A stretch of 64,000 nt of DNA from Diphasiastrum complanatum (lineage: Eukaryota; Streptophyta; Lycopodiopsida; Lycopodiales; Lycopodiaceae): positions 69,906,252 to 69,970,251 of the forward strand of contig CM055092.1 of NCBI GenBank assembly GCA_029204225.1, given 5' to 3'. Below the pieces are notes generated by a model that saw nothing but the letters and a program-made list of their open reading frames with translations, ran no database searches and was not told the DNA's origin. Below, in pieces: positions 49,201 through 62,514 of this stretch. Each line of letters starts with the position of its first letter. The first letter of the stretch is position 1. Both the position numbers and the translations under genes were made by a program.

Positions 49201-49485
49201 TCTGATTCGTCAAAAGTGAGTTGTACTCACTTTCCATAGCTTCTTGCCACTTCATAGTATCCTTGGAGTTAATTGCTTTGGCTAGGCTCTCTGGTTCTTC
49301 TGATAAAGTCCAGAATGATTGAGGTGTATACCTCTCAGAAACTGTTTGAGTCCGTGAGGATCTGTAGACATTTGGTTGACCAGGATGCGATGATGCTTCT
49401 TCTTGAATTTCTCCAGATCTATTCGAGCTAGCTTGGTCTGGTCTGATGACAGGTACTATTGGCTACTCGTCTTCTGTAGCTGTAG

Positions 49486-50341
49486 CTACAGGTTCTGTAG
49501 AAGGAACATCAACGTTGGAAGAATCCATGCTACGTAAAATAGGATGAATTGACATAGCATCATTAATTGATAGTTGTTTGAAATATAGTATGTATGTTCT
49601 TGAAATATTACATTCCTAGAGACAAATACTACATTGGTGGATGGATCATAAACTTTATAAGCTTTATGTTCATCAGGATAGCCAATGAAAATACATTTAA
49701 TTGTCCTATGATCTAGCTTCTTCCTAAGCTGTTTAGGAATGTGAAACAAAACATATACAACCAAAGATTTTTAAATGTCTGACACTAGGCTTGTGCCCAT
49801 GCCAAACTTCATAAGGAGTCTTGTTGTTGATGGCTTTGGTATTGGATCTGTTCTGTACGTAACAGGCTGTGGCAGTAGCTTTTGTCCAGAACTTCGCAGG
49901 TAGGTGTGTTTGATGTAGCATGGACCTGGCTGAGTTGAGAAGGGTTCGATTCTTCCTTTCTGCAATCCGGTTCTGTTGAGGTGAATAGAAAGTGGTGAAC
50001 TGTCTTCTAATGCCATGTTCAGCCATGTAGTCAGACATCTCATTAGAGATGTATTCATCACCACCATCAGTTTGGAGTGCCTTCACTTTTGTAGATGTTT
50101 GTGTCTTAGCCATGGCCTTGAATCTCTTGAAGCATTCAAAGGCTTCAGATTTGTGCTTAATGAATATGACTGTAAACCATCTAGAATAATCATCTATGAA
50201 AGTGATAAAATAGATTGCTTCGCCTAAGGATAGAGTTGTCATTGGACCACAAAGATTGATATGTACAAGATCCAACACATGCCTTATTTTGATGGAATGT
50301 GATTTGGGAAACTTGCTTCTAGAGTGTTTGCATAGATGCAT
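49486..50341 (-). pseudogene. copia integrase of element C
   Basis: A frame of 202 codons from 50,341: VHINLCGPM (first catalytic Asp replaced by Asn), FIDDYSRWFTVIFIKHKSEA, LQTDGGDEYIS (second Asp), and QNRIAERKNRTLLNSARSML with catalytic Glu retained. It ends HLKIFGCICFV. A second frame (49,764-49,486) continues IPKQLRKKLDHRTIKCIFIG YPDEHKAYKVYDP-like C-terminal motifs after a one-base shift. The D-to-N change alone would abolish integration. Confidence 0.85.
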
Positions 50342-50344
50342 GAT

Positions 50345-51730
50345 TCACAAAAGAAAGATTTCATGTCTAATGAAGAAGGGAAATACAATCATCAACTAGA
50401 TTATTACAACGCATATAGGAAAGTGATCTTGTCTTCATGTGTCCAAATCGACTATGCCACAAAACATCATTATCGTTTACATTTTCATGAGAGATGCTAG
50501 CTAATGCAACTGAATTAGAGAGTACATAAAGATTTCCGGCTCTAGTGCATGTAGTCAGAGTAGTATCTTCCTCAAATATTGTACACTACTCAGATGAGAA
50601 AGTAATAGTGTAGCCCTTATCAGTTATCTTAGAGACTGATAACAGGTACTTTGATAGTTGAGAAACGTGAAGGACGTTGGGTTAGATAGATCATTGTTGA
50701 AAGTGATCTTCACTATTCCTTGCCTTCCACGCATATGGTGCTTGAATCTCCGAGGTAGATGAATTGATCTATGTTTTAAGCTGCATACTCATCGGTAAAC
50801 CATTCCTTGCGAGAGGTCATGTGTTGGGTAGTGTCGATGTCCAAGTACCAGCTATCACAGTCTTCGTTGCTGTTGCTATAAGCCATTAACAAATGTGTTT
50901 CTTGCTCCTTGAATTCGGCCGCGTTGGAGGAGTCTGGCTACTGCTATTGTTGCTTCTTTGCCTCGTTGTAGATCCGGATATGACACTCCTTGATGTCGTG
51001 ATTGGCTCTCTTGCAATATCTGTAGAAAAGCTTCTTGTGTGATCCACCATGCTCACCTTGAGTGTGAGGCTTCTGTTGTTGCTGCTACACTTGATTCTTT
51101 CCCTTGGAGTAGTCTTTCTTCTTGGTGTATAGAGCCATGGATTTGTCTTTGATAGATAGGCTATTAGTCTTTCTCCGCATTTCTTCTTGAAGAAGATGAC
51201 CGATCACCTTTTGAAGAGTGAGGTCAGGTTATGTGGAGATCATACCCACAAAGTGCTCATATGACTTTGGAAGAGAAGAAAGCAAGGTCATAATGGCATC
51301 ATCATCTTGAATACAACATCCTACAGCTGATAACTAATCCAATAAAGACTTGAAGTTGTTGATGTGAGAAGTGATGGCAGTAGAATCAGACATGCTAAGA
51401 GTAAATAACTTCCTTCTCAGATGTAATCTAGTGGTTCTATCATGAGTCTCATACAGATTTGATAATAAATCTAATGTATCCTTAGAGGTTTTGCATGTGG
51501 TAACGTGGGATATTTGGGAGTCGGCCAGATTGCGTGTGATACATGCTAAGGCCTTCTAATCTTTGATCTTCCATGTCTTTGCTTGATCACCACCTTCTAG
51601 TTTCAGGTCAGCACCTTCTACTACATCCCAAAGATCTCTATCTATCAACATCATCCGAAGTTTTAACTTTCAGATGTAGAAGTTAGAACCATTGAACTTG
51701 TCAATGATTCTAGCTTCCTTGGATGATGAT
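50345..51730 (-). pseudogene. copia gag, zinc knuckle and protease region of element C
   Basis: Minus strand: SSKEARIIDKFNGSNFYI starts the UBN2-like gag at about 51,730. It continues LADSQISHVTTCKTSKDTLD, LLSNLYETHDRTTRLHLRRK and LLSSLPKSYEHFVGMIST with a few stops. Near 51,030 the knuckle reads YRYCKRANHDIKEC; its first Cys is lost. The protease remnant at about 50,850-50,800 reads DSWYLDIDTTQHMTSRKEW, with D-I-D where D-S-G is expected. The rest down to 50,345 is broken pre-integrase. Confidence 0.7.
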
Positions 51731-52060
51731 GAGGAGTTACCTACTTTGTTTTTTATCATTTCAGAAAACAATTTTCCTTGATGATTTCGCAATTCGTGAA
51801 CAATTCGCGAAACTGTCGCGAACATAGTTCGTTTCTGCAGACTGTCATGACATTGTGGCGAATGTAGTTCATTTATGCAAACTTGTTCTAAATGCAAGTT
51901 TGCGGAGGTCCTTGAAGATGGCCAAGTCTTCAATGACTTCAAGTTATTAAACTTAATATCTGAACTTGAAATTATGACAGGATTGGTTACGCTTTGCTGG
52001 AGATCAACCGGAAGCCCGTTGTGGACGTTCTTCAAATAAATTGGCTGTCTGAGTTTGTGA

Positions 52061-52136
52061 TTCACCAAGGAGACAATTGTGGGCTTAATTTCCAATAGGT
52101 GTTGGAAATTAAGCCCACAGTTGTCTCCTTGGTGAA
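52061..52136. repeat. 35-bp inverted repeat (head-to-head LTR ends)
   Basis: The arms 52,061-52,095 and 52,102-52,136 pair with one mismatch around the loop TAGGTG. Each arm read outward from the loop begins TTGGAAATTAAGCCCACA, like the start of a copia LTR. It marks the border between elements C and D. Confidence 0.9.
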
Positions 52137-52261
52137 TGGCTAATTTCTATTTCATGATTCTTCTTGCATGTTTATTGATCATGGCAATATCTAGGGTTAG
52201 GTGAAACCAACTTTGGTTCTACGTCTGCTCATCTGATACCTGCAGGAATCACAAACTTAGA

Positions 52262-53205
52262 TAGCCGATTTATTTGAAGTCGACCCAAATGTCATCATCC
52301 TTCGCTTCACCATAAGTCGAAGGTTCTTTGCTTTGAATAATGCTAGATAAGAGAGCATAATTTGCTTCATACCTTTCAGGTTGTGTCTTCTCTCTTGTTG
52401 ATCTTCGTAGCTCTCCCTGGCTAGATGATCTTGGAAACTCATCTATGTCGCGGCTCTCAACAATCTCTCAAACCACTTAGGGAGCTTCCTGTCAGGTGAT
52501 CGGCTTCCTGGTGAAAATGTATTCCACAGTACATCCTTCTCCTTGCGTTTGTCACCTACAACTTCAATCCTTCTTGCACCAAAAGGTTTATCTCTACCTC
52601 TCCAACCTGTCTCTTGAGGTTGAGTAGTAGTATCTTGAGATGTATCCTCATGTTCATCACTTGGAAAGTCAATAAATAGATCATCATGAGGAGGTATCCT
52701 CACTATACCATCTTTTCCACTGGATGTGTCTATCTTCTCAACATCCTCGTCTTCATACATCTTGGATTCATCAAAGATGACATCACGGCTTACATGGATT
52801 TTGTTTTCCACTGGATCAAAACATCTATAGCCCTTCACACGATCATCATATTCTAGGAATATACACTTGATAGCTTTCACATCAAGTTTACATCATGTGT
52901 ACAAAGGCCTTACATCCAAAGATTCGCAAGTGGTTCACCTTTGGCATTTTCTTCGTGATATCTTTTGATAGTTTCATCTCAACTAGCATAGATCTGGCAC
53001 TTTCCACAATTGTACGATTCTTGCACTCAGCTACACCATTGAGAGCAGGAGTATGATCTTGTGTAAATTGTCTTTTGATCCCACATTGATCACAATGATC
53101 ATTGATCCATATCTTACATGACATATCATCAATAAAGGTCATGAAATAGAAGGCTTTACCTAAGGACATAGTCCTCATAGGCCCGCATAAATCTATGTGG
53201 ATCAA
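52262..53205 (-). pseudogene. copia integrase of element D, core deleted
   Basis: The frame from 53,205 reads MIHIDLCGPMRTMSLGKAFY and FMTFIDDMSCKIWINDHCDQ, then QFTQDHTPALNGVAECKNRT. The stretch holding the second catalytic Asp is missing between FIDDMS and KIWINDH, and the catalytic Glu site reads VAECKN. The C-terminal part (52,880-52,443) has YRCFDPVENKIHVSRDVIFD and the acidic linker with TTQPQETG. After a frameshift at about 52,443 the TQPERYEANYA and EPSTYGEAKDDD sequences run to 52,262. Confidence 0.8.
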
Positions 53206-53239
53206 ATCTAGGATGTTCTTTGCCCTTGCAACACCACCT

Positions 53240-54176
53240 TTATTGAACTTCTCTCAATGCTACTTCCCATATACACATGATTCGCACATCGATTTCAAGT
53301 GGTCTTCTATGGTAGGCAATTCTCTTAACATTTCCAATTTTTTTTATCAAACTGAGGCTTCCTAAGTTCAAGTGACCAAGCCTCTTATGCCACAACTCAG
53401 TTTGCGATGGAATGGACGAGACAAGTTCATGTTGCCCCTTGATTGTAGCATTCAACCTGTACAATTTAGTATTGGGCTCCCTTACTCCATCCGCAATAAC
53501 TTTGAACTTTTGGTTCACATCCTTCACAAAACAACGATTATGGGCAAATTCTACTTTCAACTTTTGATCAATAATGACTCCAACAGAAAGAAGATTTTTC
53601 TTCAAACCTGGTACGTAAAGTACCTCCGTGATCATCCTGCTTTTGCCATCAGATAGTTGGATTGAAATGGTGCCTATCCCCTTGATCTTGCACACATCAC
53701 CATTTGCTTATGAAACAGACGTTCCATTATCCAACACTTTCAAGCTACTGAACCAATCCTTGTTACTTGTCATGTATCTTCTGGCTCCCGAGTCAATATA
53801 CCAGGCTTGATCATCTTGATTAGATGACAATGCAGATATAAAGATGCTAGAGTCTTCAATCTCACCCTCATCGACAAGGTTATCTGCTTGCTTTGGTTTT
53901 CCCTTGTCTTGTTCGGTCAGGAATTTTCGACATTCACTCTTCCAATGGCCCTTTTTACCACAATGGAAGCACTTGTCTTTCTTCTTGGTCTTACTGGAAG
54001 ATCCCTCATCCACTTGAGTCTTGGCAAATTGTTGTTTAGACTTCTTCTTGCCCTTGCCCTTGCCTTGTTTTTGGCATGTTGCAAGTGCCTAATCGTCAGT
54101 ATTTTGACGTCTAGCTTTCACCATTTCTCGTCGTTGCTCTTCATGTATCAAGATTCCTATGAGCTCGTCAAAGGTT
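53240..54176 (-). pseudogene. copia knuckle, protease and pre-integrase of element D
   Basis: Same frame as gag: a Lys-rich linker, zinc knuckle CFHCGKKGHWKSEC intact, and the protease active site WYIDSGARRYMT with D-S-G intact (about 53,790). One stop at about 53,708 precedes KIKGIGTISIQL, VLYVPGLKKNLLSVGVIIDQ and the pre-integrase LWHKRLGHLNLGSLSLIKK. The frame is lost after about 53,290. Confidence 0.85.
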
Positions 54177-54178
54177 GG

Positions 54179-54700
54179 TTATCTTTCTCTTGATGCTATT
54201 CCGCTCACAAACATCTGATAGGGTTCTGCAATGCCGCACAATGCCTTGTGCACCATCTCCACATCACGTATGCACTCACCAATAGAATGCAGTTCATCCC
54301 TCATTGTCTTGATTCTGGTCATATAAGTCTGAATGTGATCTCCTTGCTCCATGCGGGCACTATTCAGTTTTGACTTCAGAAACTTGATTCTTGATGGATT
54401 TGATGTCTTGAACTGCTCCTTTAGCACATCCCATGTCTGTCTGGGTGTAACAACATCACAAATGTGAGTAATGATGTGATCTTTCACTGACAAGTTAATG
54501 AAGGTCAAAGCTTTCCTCATCTTCTTGTTGAACACTTTGATGTCTATTTCATTTGGCGGCCTTCTCTCATCACCTGTGACAACTTCCAGCACATCTTTCT
54601 CCATCAATATGTTTTTCATTTTGAATTTCCACACTGCATAGTTGGAAATCCCGTCCAATTTGCTACTTTCACTCAAAATGGACTCTCCCATGTTTGTCAT
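54179..54700 (-). pseudogene. copia gag of element D (UBN2)
   Basis: The minus-strand ATG at 54,700 gives MTNMGESILSESSKLDGISN, then NYAVWKFKMKNILMEKDVLE, the standard opening of plant copia gag. The UBN2 core follows: TPRQTWDVLKEQFKTSNPSR, LKSKLNSARMEQGDHIQTYM, and VEMVHKALCGIAEPYQMFVS. One in-frame stop at about 54,177 separates it from PTFDELIGILIHEEQRREM, the end of gag. It is quite well preserved and may be among the younger copies here. Confidence 0.85.
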
Positions 54701-54719
54701 CGCAAAACTGCTTGAAACT

Positions 54720-55950
54720 TCTGTCGTAGGCTAAAAGCAGTATACCGAGGCCAACTGTGATGTCAGTATTCAAAAATACTGACCTGCACCCACCGCTTTT
54801 CCACCAAATTGAAAGCCAAATCGGCGTTGCCTTTCGAAATGCACTATGTCGTCAACTCCCAACTACGTGCCCAATAGAATGGTGATATCACTTTTGGTGC
54901 ACTCCGAACACTTTCTCCACTGCAATCACTCTGTTTTGTTGTACCGTATTTGTAGGTACAGTCCGGGTGCCCTTCGTTTGAAGTCTGTAGCCCTTCGTTT
55001 GGTCAAAACGGATAAAGGAGGTGAATTCAAGGGCTTTTCACTTTTTGAACTATTTCTTCAATTTGAAGAGACTTCAACTTTCAGTGATTTTGGACCCAAC
55101 TCAACTCTCGTTATGAAAATTTTTAATGAAGTTGAAGCTTATTTTGACTTTCAACACCCTTTAGGCCCCTTCTCTCATCATCCAATGGCTCTATTGGATC
55201 CCACGGCCCATGCTTCTCCAAATTCCTACCGTCCATAAACCAACATCTTGATCCGACGGTTCAGATTTAATCCGCACGTTTAATCCTCCTCCACCAGCTG
55301 CTAGCGCCCTGGAGACGCAATGGCCTCTTTCACACTGGCCGTGCGCGAGCTCCACGAGCTCCTCTTCTTCCTTATCTCCAAAATTTTGGGTGTGGCTGCC
55401 CTCTGAAATTTGATCCAGCACCTTTGCGCTTCCACGGCCAGCCACGACCTTCTATCAGCTGTTTCACACTGCTAGGGTGCCCTCCTCTGGAATTTCACAA
55501 CTTTCAAAATGAGTCAGAATGGAGAGAAATTTGTGTTTTTGAGCTTCCAAACCCTAGGCCAGGGTTTTTCTCAGAAAACTGATCTTGGCTTCCTGTTCAC
55601 AGTTCTCTGATAGGCCAATCCTCTTCCTCTGAGGTCGTCCTACTACTAGGAGTGTGTTGCTTCAATCCGTTTGTCAAACGGTGTCCGATTGAATGCACAT
55701 TGACTGCAAACGCCAAGTAGCCTTCCTTCAGAATTTCAAAATTCCGTTTGCTGAGGTTCTGATTTAGCCGACAACTCTAGTCTCTGAATCCTCACATAGT
55801 CTCAAGCTCACCAAGCTTCTGTGTGCTAGATAATTTGCACCAGTTCTTCTCTTTCCGTCTTCAACCCGTTGTAAACCCCGAACTCTTAGAAGACTGTTCT
55901 CCCGAAGCTCTCTTCAACGACGACGCTGTACTGTGTACACTCCCTGTACG
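54720..55950 (-). other. Leader of copia element D, or nested insertion
   Basis: About 1.2 kb separate the primer site from the gag start, longer than usual for plant copia. No domain is readable on either strand. The open frames 54,846-55,238 and 55,191-55,445 look like chance. It may be a true long leader or contain a foreign insertion. Confidence 0.4.
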
Positions 55951-55962
55951 GCTCTGATACCA
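55951..55962 (-). other. Primer-binding site of copia element D
   Basis: The minus strand reads TGGTATCAGAGC, the standard copia initiator tRNA-Met primer site, next to the LTR at 55,963. Confidence 0.85.
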
Positions 55963-56197
55963 ACTTAGACGAACAAGAATACAAATCATTTTACACGATA
56001 ACACAGACAGAAAACACTCTCCGCAGCAAGCTCACATAGCAACTATATATCTCAAAATGAAATTACACTGTACATATAGTTGTTCACTTAGGCAACCCAT
56101 GCATGACCCAGGTTGCCGTTGGCGAGACGCGTGTCCCGTCGACTTGCCTCGTGGCGAGGCCAACTGATCCTTATCGACTGATAGGACCCACAATACA
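55963..56197 (-). repeat. 5' LTR of copia element D
   Basis: The sequence on the 5' side of the primer site, read on the minus strand, begins TGTATTGTGGG at 56,197. The length of about 235 bp is provisional because no second LTR exists in the window and the inner end is not a clean CA. Confidence 0.5.
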
Positions 56198-58440
56198 GTA
56201 GCACAATGATTCTACTTTAATTCTAACTAGTGAGGCTGCAAACGGTGTGGAAAGCCTATAGTGGAGCAACAAAGCAGAGCGTTCGTCCATTATCCAATGA
56301 AGGAAGAGTTGAAAAATCTGCTAATCGGATGTTTTTTTCCATTAATGGTTGATGGAAAATCAGTTATACCTGTGTCAATTGTGTGTTAAGTCATGAGGAA
56401 GGGTGGCGCATGATCTAGTCTCCTGATTGCACCTATCAATGGGGTCGCGACTGAGTTCTTTTTTGAACCAGGAAAAGTGCCGGCCAATTTGAAGTTAGGG
56501 CTTGGAAAACCCTTGTTGCATGTTTTAGGCATGGTTCCTTGAGAAAAGCAATTTCATTTTTTTTTTGAATGCATGGCCATAGGGGTTGTTAATTTAGTAA
56601 CAAATTTGTGGCCCAGAGTCTCTTGTTGAACCTCAACTCCATTTTGTCTTTAGGCATGTAGTAGTGGTTTTGAAAAAGGAGATTTATGGGAGAATCTGCT
56701 TAAACCAGCAATGGAGAATAAAATTATTGATTCTTCGATGCATAGCCAAGAAAATGGTGTAAAGAATTATTTTGCTATTCTAACTAATAGTCTATGAGCT
56801 TGGTTCATAGATTTAGGATTGACAACAAGCTATTGATTTCTCAGGGGCTACCTTTTGCAAGATGAAATCCGGTGTAAGAAAATTCAATTTTTCTGGTACT
56901 GTGCTTGATGGCCTAAACCTTGGAAGCATGTGTTCTCCCCAGACTAAAAGTAAAAAGTGAATTTTTCTTTTTTGTTAAATTTCAAGTTGGTTAAAATTTG
57001 AAATCAATAACCTGTCTGATGGATTTCTAATCGATTCTGATCATTAAAAATGGGTCAAGTGAACGTTTATGCAAAATACTTGTCAAAATTGAATTTAAAA
57101 AATTGTCAAACCATATGAAATGACCAGACATGATGAGTGGTAGTAGTACTCTTTCTCCGGACAGTGAAATTTGATTGAACACAGATTAAGAGTTATTGAA
57201 ATCCTATTGGTAGGATTTCCATTCACGTAATTTCATATTCAAAGTTTGGATAGTTTTTGTCAACATTGACAGAGTAATGCCAGACCAGCCAATAAAAAAA
57301 AAAAAACAGTCCAATTTTAATGGAAATTTGTGATTGATAGATCATTAACAACAAACTGATTTCATTTTCGGTTAAATCCTATGGTGAATTGTATGCAAAA
57401 GGTAAAAGGTTAGGCTAGTACTGTTTTTTCATACTAGTAGATGATGTTTGTATATCAGTGATTCAACCCAGGTATAGGATAGAAATGAAATTGTTTCAAA
57501 CTTTTTTCCTACAATAATTCATTTTTTTAACATTTTCTAATGTCTTTATATCTTCATTGTACCTTAGCTGGAAGATTTTCAGGGGACTGAAAATTCTAAG
57601 TGAGAAAGAGTAGTGGACATCAGAGGTAGTAAGTGTGATCGGGAAATGTATTACGCAGTTAGAATTTTGGTAATCCTTGTAAATAATTGCTTAATACTGG
57701 ACATTATTTTCTAGGATAGAATTCATTTAGTTGAATTCATAACTAATATCTTTGTAACCATTGGGTTATCTGCAATTTTGGATGTCAATGGATACATGGA
57801 TTACATTGGATCTGTTAATTGATAAAAGCTTGTCTCTAGAGTTAATGCTCTTGGCTCCAAGGGGGATTCGAAGCTTATCATTAACATGTAAGGATCTTTT
57901 GGTTTCTAGGAAAGGGCTTGAAACGCCATGCCAAAATTTAAAATGTTCCTCCTGCGCCCCCTCGGACTCATGGTCAAGCCAATTTTGACCGGCAAAGTTG
58001 CCAAAATATTGTAGGCCCATATGGATGTGCCACACGTGGTAGACCTACGCAAAAAAAAAGAAGGCAAAATTCACGTGGCAAAATACCCACATATGTAGTA
58101 GTGGAATCTCAACCCTTGCTGTAACATTTTATGCTCTTGAACAATGTGAAGGAATCTTTTGAGTAATCATTTACTGACAATAGTTCATGGAGCGACGCTA
58201 GGCTTCACCCATTGGCTACAAATATAGTCATTAAATTTTGAGACATAGATAAGGTTTTTAGTAACAAGATGAACATATAAATTAGATTCATGGCAATATA
58301 CTATTCTAGTAAGATGTTGCCCTCGATCATGTAGGCAAGTGATGTTAGCTGCCTAGGGACTAGACTATATGTGGTAATGGGCCCACCCATTCCCACCAAC
58401 CCATGACCAATATAATCATAGGAAAGGGAGAGAAGTAAGT
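56198..58440. other. No recognisable gene
   Basis: AT-rich sequence without a coding signature on either strand. The frames at 57,761-57,988 and 57,766-58,035 overlap antisense and show no domain. Confidence 0.45.
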
Positions 58441-58459
58441 TTAAGATATTTGTGTGTCA

Positions 58460-58830
58460 CATTTGTGCCTATGCATGGGGTAGGAGGATGCATGTATGGT
58501 TGCATGGGTGCATCCTCCTACCCTATGCACTTTTTCAAAAAACTAACTAAAAGTTTTACATGCATGCATGGGAGGAGGATGCCCCATGCATACATCCTCC
58601 ACTACTACATGTATGCATCCTCCCCCACTCCTTCCCTCCCTTTAAATTCAAATTTCGCTCGCTCTTCTCCTTCTCCCTCCCTCCCCTCCAGCCTGCCTCC
58701 ATCGCTCCCTCCCTCCTCCTCCATCTCTCTCACCCTCCCATCTCAATCTCTCTCCCTCCTTGCTACTCCATCATGTCCCCCCTCTCCATCTCTCCCTCCT
58801 GTCTGCTCCTCCATCGCGCGTGACATTCAT
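58460..58830. repeat. Palindromic GCATCCTCC words and pyrimidine tract
   Basis: TATGCATGGGGTAGGAGGATG at 58,470-58,490 pairs with CATCCTCCTACCCTATGCA at 58,511-58,529. GGAGGAGGATG at 58,570-58,581 can pair with CATCCTCC words at 58,592 and 58,616. From 58,620 to 58,810 the plus strand is almost all pyrimidine (CTCCCTCC words), which keeps two frames open without making a gene. Confidence 0.7.
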
Positions 58831-59067
58831 TCCATGTTGATCCGCACTTGATGGGAAGCCTTTCTAAGATATATCATGTCTCCACTCATCACCACCTTCG
58901 CAAAGTTTTATGCTCTCAGTCTGCTTTTGGTGCAATGTTCTGGTTCTCTCTGAAGTCTGCCATTTGGACTGGAGTAGATAAAACCTCGAATAGCCCCATG
59001 TAATCGCAATGATTCAAAGTAGCACCACTCTCAGCGCTGATTTGAGAAGACGGTGATTGGCATTGCC

Positions 59068-61735
<2,668 letters not shown>

Positions 61736-62091
61736 GGGGAAGGCCCACGGGCGGGGGGGCCTTCCCCATTACGTAATGGATTTTTGGTGACTATTCTGCC
61801 CATTTCTGAACAGATTAAAAAGCCGAATAGTCACCTGTTTTTAAAAAAAAATTAGTGCAGATTTTGCATGCGTCTGCCACATGGCAGCATCGGATTGGTC
61901 TCAAAATTTTTTAGTGCTGATTCTGCTTGCACCTGCCACATGGCAGCTAAGGATTGGTTTAAAAAGGGTCCAAAAATCCATTACGCAATGGAAAGGGCCA
62001 GGCAGAGGCATTTGGATTTCCAAAAAATTTTAGGCTCGGCAATCCCCCCCACCCCCCCCCCCCCTGCTGGGAGCCTAAAATTTTTTGAAAA
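61736..62091. repeat. Nested inverted repeats (MITE-like foldback)
   Basis: Arms: 61,766-61,787 with 61,970-61,991 (CCATTACG-AATGGATTTTTGG); 61,786-61,796 with 61,825-61,835 (GGTGACTATTC); 62,021-62,037 with 62,071-62,087 (CAAAAAATTTTAGGCTC); and 61,736-61,745 with 61,754-61,767. Inside is a tandem pair at 61,855-61,899 and 61,914-61,958, each with CTGCCACATGGCAG and GGATTGGT. A poly-C run lies at 62,044-62,064. Confidence 0.8.
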
Positions 62092-62110
62092 TCAGAACCG
62101 GCTCCTTCCA

Positions 62111-62169
62111 TAATACATAAAGCCCTGCCCATTCACATGCTAATACATAAAGCCCTGCCATTCACATGC
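62111..62169 (+). promoter_or_regulatory. Duplicated 29-30 bp promoter segment of the selenium-binding protein gene
   Basis: TAATACATAAAGCCCTGCC followed by ATTCACATGC occurs at 62,111-62,140 and again at 62,141-62,169. It lies about 100 bp before the putative 5' splice site of a leader intron. The TACATAAA words could act as a TATA element. It is inferred from position only. Confidence 0.4.
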
Positions 62170-62261
62170 AGCGCACGAGTTCGTTTTTTCTTTGATCATT
62201 CTTTTATTCTTCTCAGACTCAGACTCAGACTCAGAGAATCGCTCTGGATCGAAGCAGCAAC

Positions 62262-62507
62262 AGGTACTTACGATTTCTCCTTTCGCAGCTTCATTTTTTC
62301 ACATTCCAGATCTAATTCTGACTCGAGTCATGATCTGCACTCATGTGGGTCTGACAAAAATTGATGACCTGTGCTGTGAGTCTGATAGCAGCAGATATAA
62401 GCTTCGGTTTTTTCCGCACTTTTGATGCCATGTAGTGCTTGATCAGGCATTTGCGCTGATTATTCTGTACTAATTTGTGTGATTCCTGGATTTGGGTAGT
62501 CTCTTTA
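62262..62507 (+). other. Probable 5' leader intron of SBP1
   Basis: A donor-like CAACAG/GTACTT at 62,261 and an acceptor TCTCTTTAG at 62,507 enclose 246 bp, a few bases upstream of the ATG at 62,515. A (GACTCA)n-like run sits before the donor at 62,214-62,236. Confidence 0.35.
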
Positions 62508-62514
62508 GGGATCG

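Larger units (their letters stand above)
48355..52097 (-). mobile_element. Ty1/copia element C, 3' truncated
   Basis: On the minus strand a short LTR-like segment (52,097-51,730) is followed by gag, zinc knuckle, protease remnant, integrase and RT. RNase H and the 3' LTR are missing; the sequence leaves copia homology at about 48,355. Frames change several times. Confidence 0.8.
52260..56197 (-). mobile_element. Ty1/copia element D, 3' truncated
   Basis: Minus strand order: LTR end (56,197-55,963), primer site, a leader of about 1.2 kb, gag, knuckle, protease, pre-integrase, integrase and the acidic linker before RT. It ends at about 52,260 in the EPSTYGEAKDDD-type linker, so RT and RNase H are missing. 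Element C lies just beyond, in the same orientation. Confidence 0.85.
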
